This document shows positions 9,192 to 18,374 of a stretch of 64,000 nucleotides of DNA, one piece after another. Position 1 is the stretch's first letter. Every line of letters begins with the position of its first letter. Under the pieces are notes generated by a model, which was given only the letters and a program-made list of their open reading frames with translations, did no database searches and was not told the origin of the DNA. Location: the NCBI RefSeq assembly GCF_002563895.1, contig NZ_PDJB01000001.1, forward strand, positions 2,711,501 to 2,775,500, in the 5' to 3' direction. The translations under genes and the position numbers were made by a program. Origin of the DNA: Pseudomonas lurida. Lineage in GTDB: Bacteria > Pseudomonadota > Gammaproteobacteria > Pseudomonadales > Pseudomonadaceae.

Positions 9192-9232
9192 ATTAAATGT
9201 TTAGCAACATGTATTTAATATGATGCTGGTAA
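9192..9232. promoter_or_regulatory. Nested imperfect palindromes between the reductase and the YafY-type regulator
   Basis: ATTAAAT (9192) pairs with ATTTAAT (to 9219), and overlapping TTAGCAACAT (9201-9210) pairs with ATGCTGGTAA (9223-9232) at 8 of 10 positions. The AT-rich patch contrasts with the GC-rich surroundings. It is a plausible operator in the divergent promoter region; this is inference only. Confidence 0.4.
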
Positions 9233-9325
9233 TGTATTTGGTCAAGCGGCTTTTTTGCTGCTGACGTTTTCTGACAGGGGCCTCTGCTAAGCTGCGGCAC
9301 GTTTCCTCTTTCGGCAGGCATTCCC

Positions 9326-10042
9326 GTGTCGCGTACCACCCGTCTACTGACTTTGCTCCAGACCCTGCGGGGCAAGAAACGTCCGGTGACCGCCGCCGTG
9401 CTGGCGGCGCAGTTGGAGGTGTCCGAGCGCACGCTGTACCGCGATATCGCCGAACTGACCGCTTTGGGCGCACCTATTTTTGGCGAGGCGGGCGTAGGGT
9501 ATGTGCTGCGCAGTGGCCTGTTCCTGCCGCCATTGATGCTGAACGCCGAGGAAACCGAAGCGATCGTGCTCGGCTTGCGTTATGTGGACCAGCGCGGTGA
9601 TGACGTGCTCAGCCGCGCCGCCGCCAATGCCCTGGCCAAGATCGCCGACGTGCTCGACCCGGCCGCCCAGGAAGCCTTGCGCAACCCGACGGTATTGCCC
9701 GGACCGCCAGGGTTTGGCTACCCGGAAAACCGCGTCCCGCTCAAAGTGTTTCGCGAGGCCATTGGCAACCAGGCCAAGTTGCATATCGATTACGCAGACG
9801 CCAGCCAGACCCAGAGCCAGCGCTTGATCTGGCCACTGGCCCTGGGGTTTCTGAATGAGGTGCGGGTGATCGTGGCTTGGTGTGAGTTGCGTGGTGCCTA
9901 TCGCACCTTCCGCACCGACCGCGTGGCGAGTGCCGAAGCGTCCGGTGGACGTTACCCAGGCCGCCGCAGTGACTGGCTGAGGGCCTGGCGCAAGCTGCTG
10001 GAGGCGAATGAATCTGGACCCTTTACTCCTGACAAAAACTGA
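9326..10042 (+). CDS. YafY-type HTH/WYL transcriptional regulator
   Basis: A 238-aa protein that starts with GTG 9326, preceded by GGCAGG. The N-terminal winged HTH has the typical RTTRLLTLLQTLRGKK and VSERTLYRDIAEL recognition helix (about residues 25-50). A C-terminal WYL-like ligand-binding domain follows, where the W-Y-L region reads LIWPLALGFLNEVRVIVAWCELRGAYRTFRTDRV. It probably represses or activates the adjacent SnoaL-like gene and/or the divergent aldo/keto reductase; this pairing is common in Pseudomonas (recalled, not tested). Confidence 0.88.
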   Translation: MSRTTRLLTLLQTLRGKKRPVTAAVLAAQLEVSERTLYRDIAELTALGAPIFGEAGVGYVLRSGLFLPPLMLNAEETEAIVLGLRYVDQRGDDVLSRAAANALAKIADVLDPAAQEALRNPTVLPGPPGFGYPENRVPLKVFREAIGNQAKLHIDYADASQTQSQRLIWPLALGFLNEVRVIVAWCELRGAYRTFRTDRVASAEASGGRYPGRRSDWLRAWRKLLEANESGPFTPDKN

Positions 10043-10094
10043 CACACCTGTGGCTTAGCATGGCGCTACAAATCACCAAGAAAGGAGCTGTGCC

Positions 10095-10430
10095 ATGTCT
10101 ATCCCCGAGTTGGCGCCGGCCATCGTGGCCTATATCACGGCCGCCAATACCCGTGACACCTCGGCTATCGCCCAGTGCTTTGCCGAAGATGCCAATGTGT
10201 TCGATGAGGGCCAGCACCAGATCGGTGCAGCGGCCATTGCGCGCTGGATGGAAGACACCGGGCGTCGCTACCAGCCGCGGGTCGAAGTGCTCAAGGTGCA
10301 ACACCGTACCGGTAAGGTGCTGGTCAGCAACATCGTGTCCGGCAATTTCCCGGGCAGTCCCTTGGAGCTGCGCTACACCTTTCGCTTGAACGAGCAGGGC
10401 AAGATTTCACGCCTGGATATTTCCCTGTAG
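10095..10430 (+). CDS. SnoaL-like / NTF2-fold small protein
   Basis: A 111-aa cone-fold protein: N-terminal helices IVAYITAANTRDTSAIAQCFAEDA with the usual 'time-to-act' pattern, then FDEGQHQIGAAAIARWM, and a C-terminal beta-sheet ELRYTFRLNEQGKISRLDI. Members of this superfamily are isomerases, hydrolases or ligand-binding proteins; the activity here is unknown. A strong Shine-Dalgarno AAAGGAG precedes ATG 10095. It lies 52 bp after the WYL regulator in the same orientation, so the two are likely co-regulated. Confidence 0.8.
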   Translation: MSIPELAPAIVAYITAANTRDTSAIAQCFAEDANVFDEGQHQIGAAAIARWMEDTGRRYQPRVEVLKVQHRTGKVLVSNIVSGNFPGSPLELRYTFRLNEQGKISRLDISL

Positions 10431-10445
10431 TTCATACTGACGGGC

Positions 10446-11549
10446 ATGACTTTCGACTCGCCCCTCGCTGCTTACCAACACGCTATCGCTCAACGGGGTT
10501 TCGTTGCCGACGACGTCCAGCGCCGTGCGGTGGACGCCCTGCAAGCCTGCCATGAAGCCCTGCACCAGGGCCATGCGCCAATCACCGGCGTGTACCTGTG
10601 GGGGCCGGTGGGGCGTGGCAAGACCTGGCTGATGGATCAGTTCTACCAGAGCCTGCGGGTGCCTGCGCGACGCCAGCATTTTCATCACTTCATGGGGTGG
10701 GTGCATCAGCGCCTGTTCCAACTGACCGGCACCCACGACCCTTTGCAGGCCCTGGCCCGGGAACTCAGCCAGGAAGTGCGCGTGCTGTGTTTCGATGAGC
10801 TGTTCGTCAGTGACATCGGTGACGCGATCATCCTTGGGCGTTTGTTCCAAGTGATGTTTGAGGAGGGCGTGGTGATGGTCTGCACCTCCAACCAACCGCC
10901 TGACCAGTTGTACGCCGAGGGCTTCAACCGCGAGCGTTTTTTGCCGGGTATCGCGGCGATAAAGCAGCATATGCGCGTGGTTGCGGTGGATGGGGGTGAG
11001 GACCACCGGCTGCATCCGGGTGTGGGTATCCAGCGCTACTGGGTCAACCAGCCGGAGGCGCTGTCCGAGGTGTTCAAGCAATTGGCCGAAGGCCAGCCAA
11101 CCAGCAGTGGGCCGATTGCCGTGGGGCATCGTTCCATTGTCGCCGTGCGGTCCAGTGCCACCGTGCTCTGGTGCCGTTACGCCGCGCTGTGCGAGCAACC
11201 CCTGGCGGCGATGGATTTCATGCTGCTGTGTGATCGCTTCAAGGCGATTTTGCTCGCAGAAGTACCCTGCCTCAGTGCGCAAAAACGCCCAGGCCGAATC
11301 GCCCGCGGCACTGAGGACGGCGCGCAGCGGGTAGTGGCCGGTGACCGCGAGTTGCCGGCATTGTCGGTACACGATGACAGCGTGCGTCGTTTTATTGCTT
11401 TGGTGGACGAGTGCTACGACCGGAAGGTGCCGTTATTCATCGAGGCCCAAGTGCCGCTGGAACAACTTTATACCGAAGGCTATCTGGTATTTCCCTTCCG
11501 CAGGACCCTCAGCCGCCTGAAAGAAATGCAGTTGCAGCGTTTCGGCTAA
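10446..11549 (+). CDS. Cell division protein ZapE-like AFG1-family ATPase
   Basis: A 367-aa P-loop ATPase of the AFG1/ZapE family (E. coli ZapE, which acts on the Z-ring, is about 375 aa). It shows Walker A GPVGRGKTWLMDQFY (about residues 57-64), HFHHFMGWVHQRL, Walker B VLCFDELFVSDIGDA, TSNQPPDQLYAEGFNRERFLP and the C-terminal EQLYTEGYLVFPFRRTLSRL. Pseudomonads usually carry a zapE elsewhere near cytochrome bc1 genes, so this may be a divergent second copy; hence no symbol is given. It begins 16 nt after the SnoaL gene. Confidence 0.85.
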   Translation: MTFDSPLAAYQHAIAQRGFVADDVQRRAVDALQACHEALHQGHAPITGVYLWGPVGRGKTWLMDQFYQSLRVPARRQHFHHFMGWVHQRLFQLTGTHDPLQALARELSQEVRVLCFDELFVSDIGDAIILGRLFQVMFEEGVVMVCTSNQPPDQLYAEGFNRERFLPGIAAIKQHMRVVAVDGGEDHRLHPGVGIQRYWVNQPEALSEVFKQLAEGQPTSSGPIAVGHRSIVAVRSSATVLWCRYAALCEQPLAAMDFMLLCDRFKAILLAEVPCLSAQKRPGRIARGTEDGAQRVVAGDRELPALSVHDDSVRRFIALVDECYDRKVPLFIEAQVPLEQLYTEGYLVFPFRRTLSRLKEMQLQRFG

Positions 11550-11721
11550 GGCCTGTGCGAAAAAATCCAGAATCGTCTGGTTGTGCTTTTTCGACGGCTC
11601 AGCCTTCGCGTTTTCATGCGCATTTTTGTAGTTAATCTCCTTCATCTGGCGCCTGCTCCACGCTTACAATCGTGCCCCTCTCAGGGAACCGATTCCCTTT
11701 TAGTCGTGATCGAGGATGGAA

Positions 11722-12213
11722 ATGGACACCCCGGATATCCTGGTGCTGCAAGCCAGCTACACCAACCCCGTGCATGCCGAAGCAATTGGCCGCGTGCTCA
11801 ACCATTACGCGGAAGACCCGATGGGGGGCGGTCACAGCCTGTCTGCCGATCTTCTGGAGCAACTGCCGGGCGAACTCGCCAAGCGCGCCCACGCGTTCAG
11901 TGTGCTGGCGTTCGTGGGAGGTGAGCCGGCAGGTCTGGTGAATTGCTTTGAAGGCTTCTCCACCTTTGCCTGCCGCCCGCTGGTCAATATCCATGACGTA
12001 GCGGTGATGGGGCCGTTCCGTGGTTTGGGGCTGAGCCAGAAAATGCTGCAGAAGGTCGAGGAAATCGCCCGTCAGCGCGGCTGCTGCAAGATCACCCTGG
12101 AGGTGCTGGAAGGCAATGCCGTGGCTCAAGCGGCGTATCGCAAGTTTGGTTTTGATGATTCGATGTTTGACCCCGCCCATGGGCGCATGTTGTTCTGGAG
12201 CAAACCGCTTTAA
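11722..12213 (+). CDS. GNAT-family N-acetyltransferase
   Basis: A 163-aa acetyltransferase with the acetyl-CoA binding motif A pattern VNIHDVAVMGPFRGLGLSQKM and motif B CKITLEVLEGNAVAQAAYRKFGF. The acceptor substrate is unknown. ATG 11722 is preferred over ATG 11716 because CGAGG lies at a workable distance only from the second. It is monocistronic. Confidence 0.85.
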   Translation: MDTPDILVLQASYTNPVHAEAIGRVLNHYAEDPMGGGHSLSADLLEQLPGELAKRAHAFSVLAFVGGEPAGLVNCFEGFSTFACRPLVNIHDVAVMGPFRGLGLSQKMLQKVEEIARQRGCCKITLEVLEGNAVAQAAYRKFGFDDSMFDPAHGRMLFWSKPL

Positions 12214-12225
12214 TAACTAACAGGC

Positions 12226-12256
12226 AAAAAAAAGGCGCCGTTAGTTAAACGGCGCC
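12226..12256 (-). terminator. Intrinsic terminator for the PtrA-like gene
   Basis: Stem GGCGCCGTT / AACGGCGCC with a 5-nt loop, followed on the - strand by a run of eight T. The T-run is only on the - strand side, so it mainly serves the leftward gene ending at 12324. Confidence 0.85.
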
Positions 12257-12323
12257 AAGTACACCTTAGCCATAGGAGCAGTAGGGTAAGGGGGTGTGCG
12301 GTTAAATCAGGTGTGCCGCTGAA

Positions 12324-12545
12324 TCAAGTGTTCGGTTGTTGCTCGGCGGTGGAGAGGCCAGTGGCTTCTTTCTTTGCGTTCTTGCCATCGGCCTGGGCAG
12401 TTTGCTCAGCGGTGCCGTGAGTCTTCTGCTGCATGAACGTGAAGTTGTTGTAGAACTCCTTCGAGCGTTCGGAACCGCCTTCGGCAAAGGCGGCGGCTGA
12501 GGTCAGGGTCATCAGGCTGGCAAGCATCAGGGTCGAGAGTTTCAT
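12324..12545 (-). CDS. Small exported protein, PtrA N-terminal domain-like
   Basis: A 73-aa protein: signal peptide of about 21 residues (MKLSTLMLASLMTLTSAAAFA), then mature EGGSERSKEFYNNFTFMQQK and a Gln/Lys-rich hydrophilic tail. The E-G-G-x-x-R pattern just after the cleavage site resembles small Pseudomonas proteins annotated with the PtrA (type III repressor A) N-terminal domain; function beyond that is unknown. It is monocistronic with its own terminator and about 145 bp from the TonB receptor stop. Confidence 0.6.
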   Translation of the reverse strand: MKLSTLMLASLMTLTSAAAFAEGGSERSKEFYNNFTFMQQKTHGTAEQTAQADGKNAKKEATGLSTAEQQPNT

Positions 12546-12689
12546 GGCAGTATTCCCATTAAGAGTGATCGGTATCCGCTCTGTCCTTGATCAGATTCAT
12601 GGGGCGAGTTTGGCGTGAGTTTATTAAGTAGGAATTAACGCGAATAACCCCAGAAGTTAACAATTTCGTTAACTTCTGGTTAAAGCTAC

Positions 12690-14918
12690 TTACAGCTTCC
12701 AGTCCAATGCCAACGTGATTGAGCGCGGGTCGCCCCAATACACGCCATTATAGAAACCGACGCGTTCGTAATATTTTTTATCAAATAGGTTGTTGACGTT
12801 AATTGATGTCGAAACACGTTCATCGAACTGGTAGCGCGACATCAGGTTGACCACGGTGTAGGCCTGTTGGGTGATCTTGGTCGGTGTCGTGATGAGATCG
12901 CCGTCCTGATTCCTTGCTCCCGTCGGGCGTCCGGCAAAGGCGTAGAAGTCGCTCTGCCAATTGACGGCACCCCCCACTGTCAAGCCACGCCATTCACCGG
13001 GCAGGCGATAGGCTGTCGACATCTTCAGCAGGTTCATCGGTTGATCGGTGTTGTTGCGTTGCTGATCGCCGTTGAGCGAGTGGGTGTAGGTGTAACCGGC
13101 GGTGAGGTTCCAGTCGCGCATGACTTCGCCGGACACCTCGACTTCAAAACCCTGCACCTTGTTGCCCTTGCCTCCGGACTTGTAGAACTGCTCGCGGGTG
13201 ATCGGGTCTGGTGGGGCCGCATTGTCGAGTTCGGCCACGTTATCCTGGGTGCTCCAGAAGTAAGCGGTGGCCAGGTTCAACCGCTCGTTCAGCAGGCTGC
13301 CCTTGAGGCCGATTTCGTAGTTGCTGCCCACCACCGGTTCCAGGTATTTCTTGCTGGCATCACGTTCGTCCTGCGGATTGAAGATATCGGTGTAGCTGGC
13401 ATATACCGTGTATTGCGGCGTCAGGTCGTAGAGCAGCCCTGCGTAGGGCGTCCACATGTCGTTGTGGGTCTGGCGGGTCTTGGGTTCGGGGATGCGCTGG
13501 TTATTGGCGTCGTAGTCAACAGGGGTGCTTTCGATTTCCCAACTGCCGTACCGGCTGCCCAGTACCGCGTGCAGCCTGTCGGTCAGGCTCAGTCGAGTGG
13601 CCAGGTACCCGGCCTTCTGTTGTTTGCTGGAGTGCGGGCCCTTGAGTCCGGTAGTACGGTCGGGAAACTTGACGATACCGCCCATGTGTTGCCAATCAGG
13701 GATCGTTTCGTAGCCATCGGGTGTGCTGTAGCGCTGATAGGGCGAGGAGTCCCGCTGCTCCGACTCGCCATACCCAACCATCAATTCATGCTCGCGGCCC
13801 AGCAGTGGGTAGGCACCGGCGAGGTTGAAGTCCACGGCATCCATTTTCGAGGTGCCGACCATCTGGTTGGTCCAGGCGGTCATGCCGCTGCCATCCGGAT
13901 TCGGGAATCCCGCGCCGCCGTAGTACACCTTGCCGTCGGTATCGCTTTGTCGGTGGGTGTAGGCGGCCTTCAAGCGCCAGTCCTCGGACAGTTTGTGGTC
14001 GAGGGAGGCAAAGGTGGTCTTGTCCTTCAGCGGCCAGGAACTCCAGTCGGTGGCCATATTGGCGGAGCGTGACAAGCGGGCCTTGCTGCCATCGCTGTTC
14101 CAATAGGGCAGTGTGCCCCATGAAGTGCCCTGGACATGCTTGTTCTGATAATCGAAGCCGACGGCTATCACGGTATCGTCTGTCAGATCAGCCTCGAGGA
14201 TGCCGTAGCCGACTTCCCTTTGCAGAGCATAGTTATCACGAAAGGATTGGCTGTCGCGGTACGCCATCACGGTACGCCCGCGCAGGCGGCCATCAAACGC
14301 CAGCGGGCCGCCCACATCCAGGTAGCTGTAGTAGTTGTCATGGCTGGCGCCGCTGACGCCGGCCTTGGCTTGCCACTGTGAAGTCGGGCGCTTGCGGATC
14401 ATGTTGACCGTGGCCGACGGATCGCCTGCTCCCGTGGTCAGCCCGGTCGCACCGCGTACCACTTCGATACGGTCGTAGATGATGGTGTCGGAGTCCGACT
14501 TCATACGCCCAAATGTATTGAGCATGCCGTCCACCTGGAAATTGTTGATGGAGTAGCCGCGCGATGAATAGCCAGCGCGGTCCGAATCCAGGTGCTGGAC
14601 CGTCACTCCAGTGGTTTGGAGCAGGGCGTCGGTCAACGTATTGAGATTGAAATCATCCATCTGCTGGCGAGTGATCACCGAGATCGATTGCGGGGTTTCC
14701 TTGACCGACAGGTTCAGGCGGGTGGCGGTGCTCATTGAGCCGGTGGTGTAGGCCCCAGTGTGTTCGGTGGTGGCACCCAGGCCTTCGGCGGTGATGCTGG
14801 TGGCGCCGAGTTCGAGGGCATTGTTGTCGGGGTCGGTTTCGGCCAGCAGGTCCGGGCTTACTGCCACAGTGAGCAGGCCGAGGGTGAGGGTCATGGAACG
14901 GGTTAAGGGCGCGAACAT
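12690..14918 (-). CDS. TonB-dependent ferric-siderophore receptor
   Basis: A 742-aa outer-membrane receptor: signal peptide ending LLAETD, plug domain with KETPQSISVITRQQMDD, YSSRGYSINNFQVDGM and IEVVRGATGLTTGAGDPSATVNMIRKRP, then a 22-strand barrel ending DPRSITLALDWKL. No STN signalling domain lies between signal peptide and plug, so it should not signal to a sigma/FecR pair. A Fur-box-like site at 15009-15027 predicts induction by iron starvation. The ligand is not inferable; the family includes ferrichrome, coprogen and pyoverdine-type receptors. Confidence 0.9.
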   Translation of the reverse strand: MFAPLTRSMTLTLGLLTVAVSPDLLAETDPDNNALELGATSITAEGLGATTEHTGAYTTGSMSTATRLNLSVKETPQSISVITRQQMDDFNLNTLTDALLQTTGVTVQHLDSDRAGYSSRGYSINNFQVDGMLNTFGRMKSDSDTIIYDRIEVVRGATGLTTGAGDPSATVNMIRKRPTSQWQAKAGVSGASHDNYYSYLDVGGPLAFDGRLRGRTVMAYRDSQSFRDNYALQREVGYGILEADLTDDTVIAVGFDYQNKHVQGTSWGTLPYWNSDGSKARLSRSANMATDWSSWPLKDKTTFASLDHKLSEDWRLKAAYTHRQSDTDGKVYYGGAGFPNPDGSGMTAWTNQMVGTSKMDAVDFNLAGAYPLLGREHELMVGYGESEQRDSSPYQRYSTPDGYETIPDWQHMGGIVKFPDRTTGLKGPHSSKQQKAGYLATRLSLTDRLHAVLGSRYGSWEIESTPVDYDANNQRIPEPKTRQTHNDMWTPYAGLLYDLTPQYTVYASYTDIFNPQDERDASKKYLEPVVGSNYEIGLKGSLLNERLNLATAYFWSTQDNVAELDNAAPPDPITREQFYKSGGKGNKVQGFEVEVSGEVMRDWNLTAGYTYTHSLNGDQQRNNTDQPMNLLKMSTAYRLPGEWRGLTVGGAVNWQSDFYAFAGRPTGARNQDGDLITTPTKITQQAYTVVNLMSRYQFDERVSTSINVNNLFDKKYYERVGFYNGVYWGDPRSITLALDWKL

Positions 14919-15008
14919 CGGAAGACTCCTTGTCGTCTTTGAAGCCTTCTCGGTGAGAAAAGGCCTTGGCTCAAAGACGAAAGGAGGCGGGGAACTTTAG
15001 GATTAAAC

Positions 15009-15027
15009 GAGAATGATTGTTATCTTT
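15009..15027 (-). promoter_or_regulatory. Fur box upstream of the TonB receptor
   Basis: Read on the - strand, AAAGATAACAATCATTCTC closely matches the Fur consensus GATAATGATAATCATTATC, about 90-110 bp upstream of the receptor start. It lies in the 112-bp gap between the receptor gene and the cptA stop codon. Confidence 0.7.
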
Positions 15028-15030
15028 CTG

Positions 15031-16791
15031 TTACAAGGGCTCTTGGAGCACCACCTCGTTCGTGGTCTTTTTCGGCTTGATCAGGCTGAAGTCAATCAAG
15101 CCTTTCTGCTGGCGCTCGTAAGGGTTGCCGATCATCAAGGGGCGCGGCTTGAAGCTGTCGCTGACTAGGCTCTTGCTGCGGTCCCATTCATCGAAACTCA
15201 GCCCGGCCAGGTCGGCCCAGGTGTGAATCAATTGCGAGCTGCTGTAAGGGCGATGCAGGTCGCCGGCAAAACTCCAGTCGTGGGTTTCGCGCCATTTGGG
15301 TGAGGCATAGGCCATGAACGGGATGGTGTACATCGGCGCCGTCGGCTTGCCCTCGTTACGCCCCAGGGTGCTATGGCCTGCAGAGTCGAAGACATCTTCG
15401 CCATGGTCCGAGAGGTACAGCAGGAAGCCGTTGGGGTCGGTCTTGGCGTAGTCCTTGATCAGGCTCGACACCACGAAGTCGTTGTACAGCACGGCATTGT
15501 CATAGCTGTTGTAGGTCGGCAACTGTGCATCGCTGACGCCAGCCGGCACGCCCTGGCGATCGGTAAACTTGTCGAAGGTCGGCGGGTAGCGGTACTGGTA
15601 GCTCATGTGAGTACCCAGCAGGTGCACCACGATGAACTTGCGTTCGGCAGGGTCGGCCAGGGCCTTGGCGAACGGTGCCAGCACATCGCCGTCATACTGG
15701 CGGGCATTCTGGTTGCGATTGTTGTTCAGGTACACCTGTTCGTCGGCCTGTTCGGAAAAGGTCGTGAGCATGGTGTTGCGCTTGGTCATGGTCTGCTGGT
15801 TGGTGATCCAGTAGGTCTTGTAGCCCGCCTGTTTCATCACACTGACAATCGACGGGGTCTTGAGGTACAGGTCCGGGTTTTCTTCGTCGGCGAAGGTCAG
15901 CACCTGTTGCAGCGCTTCAATGGTATAGGGGCGCGGGGTGATGACGTTATTGAACACCGCCAATTGGTCGCGCAGCTTGTCCAGTTCTGGTGTGGTGTTA
16001 CGCGGGTAACCGTACAGGCCCATGCGCTGGCGGTTGGTGGACTCGCCGATCACCAGCACCAGCGTGGACGGCTGGCCAGCCATGCTGTCCTTGAGGTTCT
16101 TCAAGGGCGGGATCTGGCTGGCGCTGGTAAGCATGCCTTGCATGTTATCCAGTTGCTCGGTGTAGCGACGGTAAGCCACGATCATCTGCCATGGCACGGC
16201 CGGCTCGATGCGGGTTTCAAAACGATCGATAGCCTGTTCCATGTTGTCGCTGGTAGCGATCTGCTTGACCAGCGGATAACCCACCACCGCCAGCACGATG
16301 GCTGCTGCTGCCAGCATCGACTGGCCGCGAGGCAGGTAGACCGGGCGCAGGCGGGTCCACAGGAACACGGCGAAGGCGGTATGGGCGATGAACGCCAGCA
16401 CGATCCACCAGGCGAAATATTGGGTGGCGTATTCGCCGGCTTCAGAGATGTTCGACTCGAACATGATGAAGATGACGCTTTGGGAAAATTCCTGCTGGTA
16501 AATGAAGAAATAACCCAGGCTGGCCATGGAGCATGCCCACAGCACTACGCCGATCAAGGCGGCGAGCAGTCGCGTGCGGTGCGGGAACAACAGCATGGGC
16601 GCGAGCCACAGCGCGCTCATGAAGAAGGCTTGGCGGAAGCCGCTGAAACCCGAGGTGCCGGTCAGTTGGATCAGCAGCTGGGTAATGCCCGAGAAGTACC
16701 AGAAAAACAGGAACAGCCAACCAAGGCCGGCCCAGTCAAAGCCTTTCGCAGACGTGGTGCTGCGTTTGAACATCGCCATCCAGCGCTCCAA
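15031..16791 (-). CDS. cptA: Phosphoethanolamine transferase CptA
   Basis: A 586-aa inner-membrane enzyme that transfers phosphoethanolamine to the LPS core. Five N-terminal membrane helices (about residues 20-175) precede a periplasmic alkaline-phosphatase-fold domain. It has VLVIGESTNRQRMGLYGYPR (metal-binding Glu), ITPRPYTIEALQQVLTFADE (nucleophile Thr region), HLLGTHMSYQYRYP and YLSDHGEDVFD. The sequence resembles E. coli CptA along its length, including IYQQEFSQSVIFIMFE and SRLEPAxPW-type segments. Start 16791 is tentative; ATG codons 4 and 6 residues inside (MAMFKRS) are alternatives. LPS modification of this type affects cationic-peptide resistance. Confidence 0.88.
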   Translation of the reverse strand: MERWMAMFKRSTTSAKGFDWAGLGWLFLFFWYFSGITQLLIQLTGTSGFSGFRQAFFMSALWLAPMLLFPHRTRLLAALIGVVLWACSMASLGYFFIYQQEFSQSVIFIMFESNISEAGEYATQYFAWWIVLAFIAHTAFAVFLWTRLRPVYLPRGQSMLAAAAIVLAVVGYPLVKQIATSDNMEQAIDRFETRIEPAVPWQMIVAYRRYTEQLDNMQGMLTSASQIPPLKNLKDSMAGQPSTLVLVIGESTNRQRMGLYGYPRNTTPELDKLRDQLAVFNNVITPRPYTIEALQQVLTFADEENPDLYLKTPSIVSVMKQAGYKTYWITNQQTMTKRNTMLTTFSEQADEQVYLNNNRNQNARQYDGDVLAPFAKALADPAERKFIVVHLLGTHMSYQYRYPPTFDKFTDRQGVPAGVSDAQLPTYNSYDNAVLYNDFVVSSLIKDYAKTDPNGFLLYLSDHGEDVFDSAGHSTLGRNEGKPTAPMYTIPFMAYASPKWRETHDWSFAGDLHRPYSSSQLIHTWADLAGLSFDEWDRSKSLVSDSFKPRPLMIGNPYERQQKGLIDFSLIKPKKTTNEVVLQEPL

Positions 16792-16834
16792 CCCGATAAT
16801 GTTTCAGTTGACGCGCAGTGGCGCGCGCAACAGA

Positions 16835-16857
16835 GGCCACCCATGCATGGGGTGGCC
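16835..16857. other. Palindrome upstream of cptA
   Basis: GGCCACCC / GGGTGGCC inverted repeat with a 7-nt centre containing ATGCAT, in the 149-bp gap between cptA and the 59-aa gene. No T-run is adjacent; it could be an operator or mRNA hairpin. Confidence 0.3.
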
Positions 16858-16892
16858 CTTGGGGGCGGGAGTATCGGGACGGGTATGTGAAA

Positions 16893-16929
16893 ACTTTGTG
16901 AGATTTTTGTAGCGGTTATCTTACAAAGT
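16893..16929 (-). terminator. Probable terminator after the 59-aa coiled-coil gene
   Basis: ACTTTGTGAGAT (16893) and ATCTTACAAAGT (to 16929) form a 12-bp stem with a single mismatch. On the - strand it is followed by TTTTC. It sits just 11 nt beyond the small gene's stop. Confidence 0.55.
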
Positions 16930-16940
16930 GATGGCCGGGC

Positions 16941-17120
16941 TTAGCAGAGCGCAGGCTGGGCACCAGAAGGCTGGTCCAACTGGGCTTGGATGATGTGCGA
17001 ACGCAGGCGCATGACTTCCTGCTGCAACTGTTCGCGTTCGTCTTTCAACTGGCGCAGCTCATCACGTCGAATGGTGACGTAGAGGGTCTGTGGCGGACGG
17101 TTCATCTGTGCTGTGCTCAT
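16941..17120 (-). CDS. Small coiled-coil protein, 59 aa
   Basis: A reading frame from ATG 17120 to TAA 16941: MSTAQMNRPPQTLYVTIRRD followed by ELRQLKDEREQLQQEVMRLR, a heptad-like amphipathic coiled coil, and a short C-terminal tail ending in Cys. GAGGT lies 6 nt before the ATG. It has no recognised family. The leucine/charged pattern and Shine-Dalgarno support a real gene. It is divergent from gnd, with a 270-bp gap. The role may be a small regulator or adaptor; that is inference. Confidence 0.65.
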   Translation of the reverse strand: MSTAQMNRPPQTLYVTIRRDELRQLKDEREQLQQEVMRLRSHIIQAQLDQPSGAQPALC

Positions 17121-17390
17121 TGCTTACCTCGCAAATAGCCGGTGTATCGCGGTGTGCCAGAACGCTTGAGTCGAGGTTCTCGGCAGCAGTCGGAGGTAAT
17201 TCTGAATTCTTTTTGCGGACAAGGGAACTTTTTTATTTTTGATGGTCCTGTGACTTTTTGCGCCGTGATGGTGAAACGATGGCAACTTTTTTCCATGAAA
17301 CTACAGGTATCCGCGCTGGACTAACCCTCATTAGCCTCATTGCGCTATAAACTATGTCACACACTTTTTAGTAGTTAGGAGCATCAGCAC
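17121..17390. promoter_or_regulatory. Divergent intergenic region before gnd
   Basis: 270 bp between the 59-aa gene and gnd, relatively AT-rich from about 17215 to 17390. It presumably holds both promoters. No convincing operator, riboswitch or palindrome was found. Confidence 0.4.

Positions 17391-18370
<980 letters not shown>

Positions 18371-18374
<4 letters not shown>

Noticed and set aside
12690..14918. The TonB receptor as signalling partner of the FecR protein
   Set aside because: It lacks the N-terminal STN signalling domain and is 13 kb away.
15373..16890. 505-aa + strand open frame opposite cptA
   Set aside because: Antisense to cptA, His/Val/Gln-rich shadow.
17121..17390. HexR operator upstream of gnd
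   Set aside because: No match to the TTGTAATTAAATTACA-type palindrome could be found.
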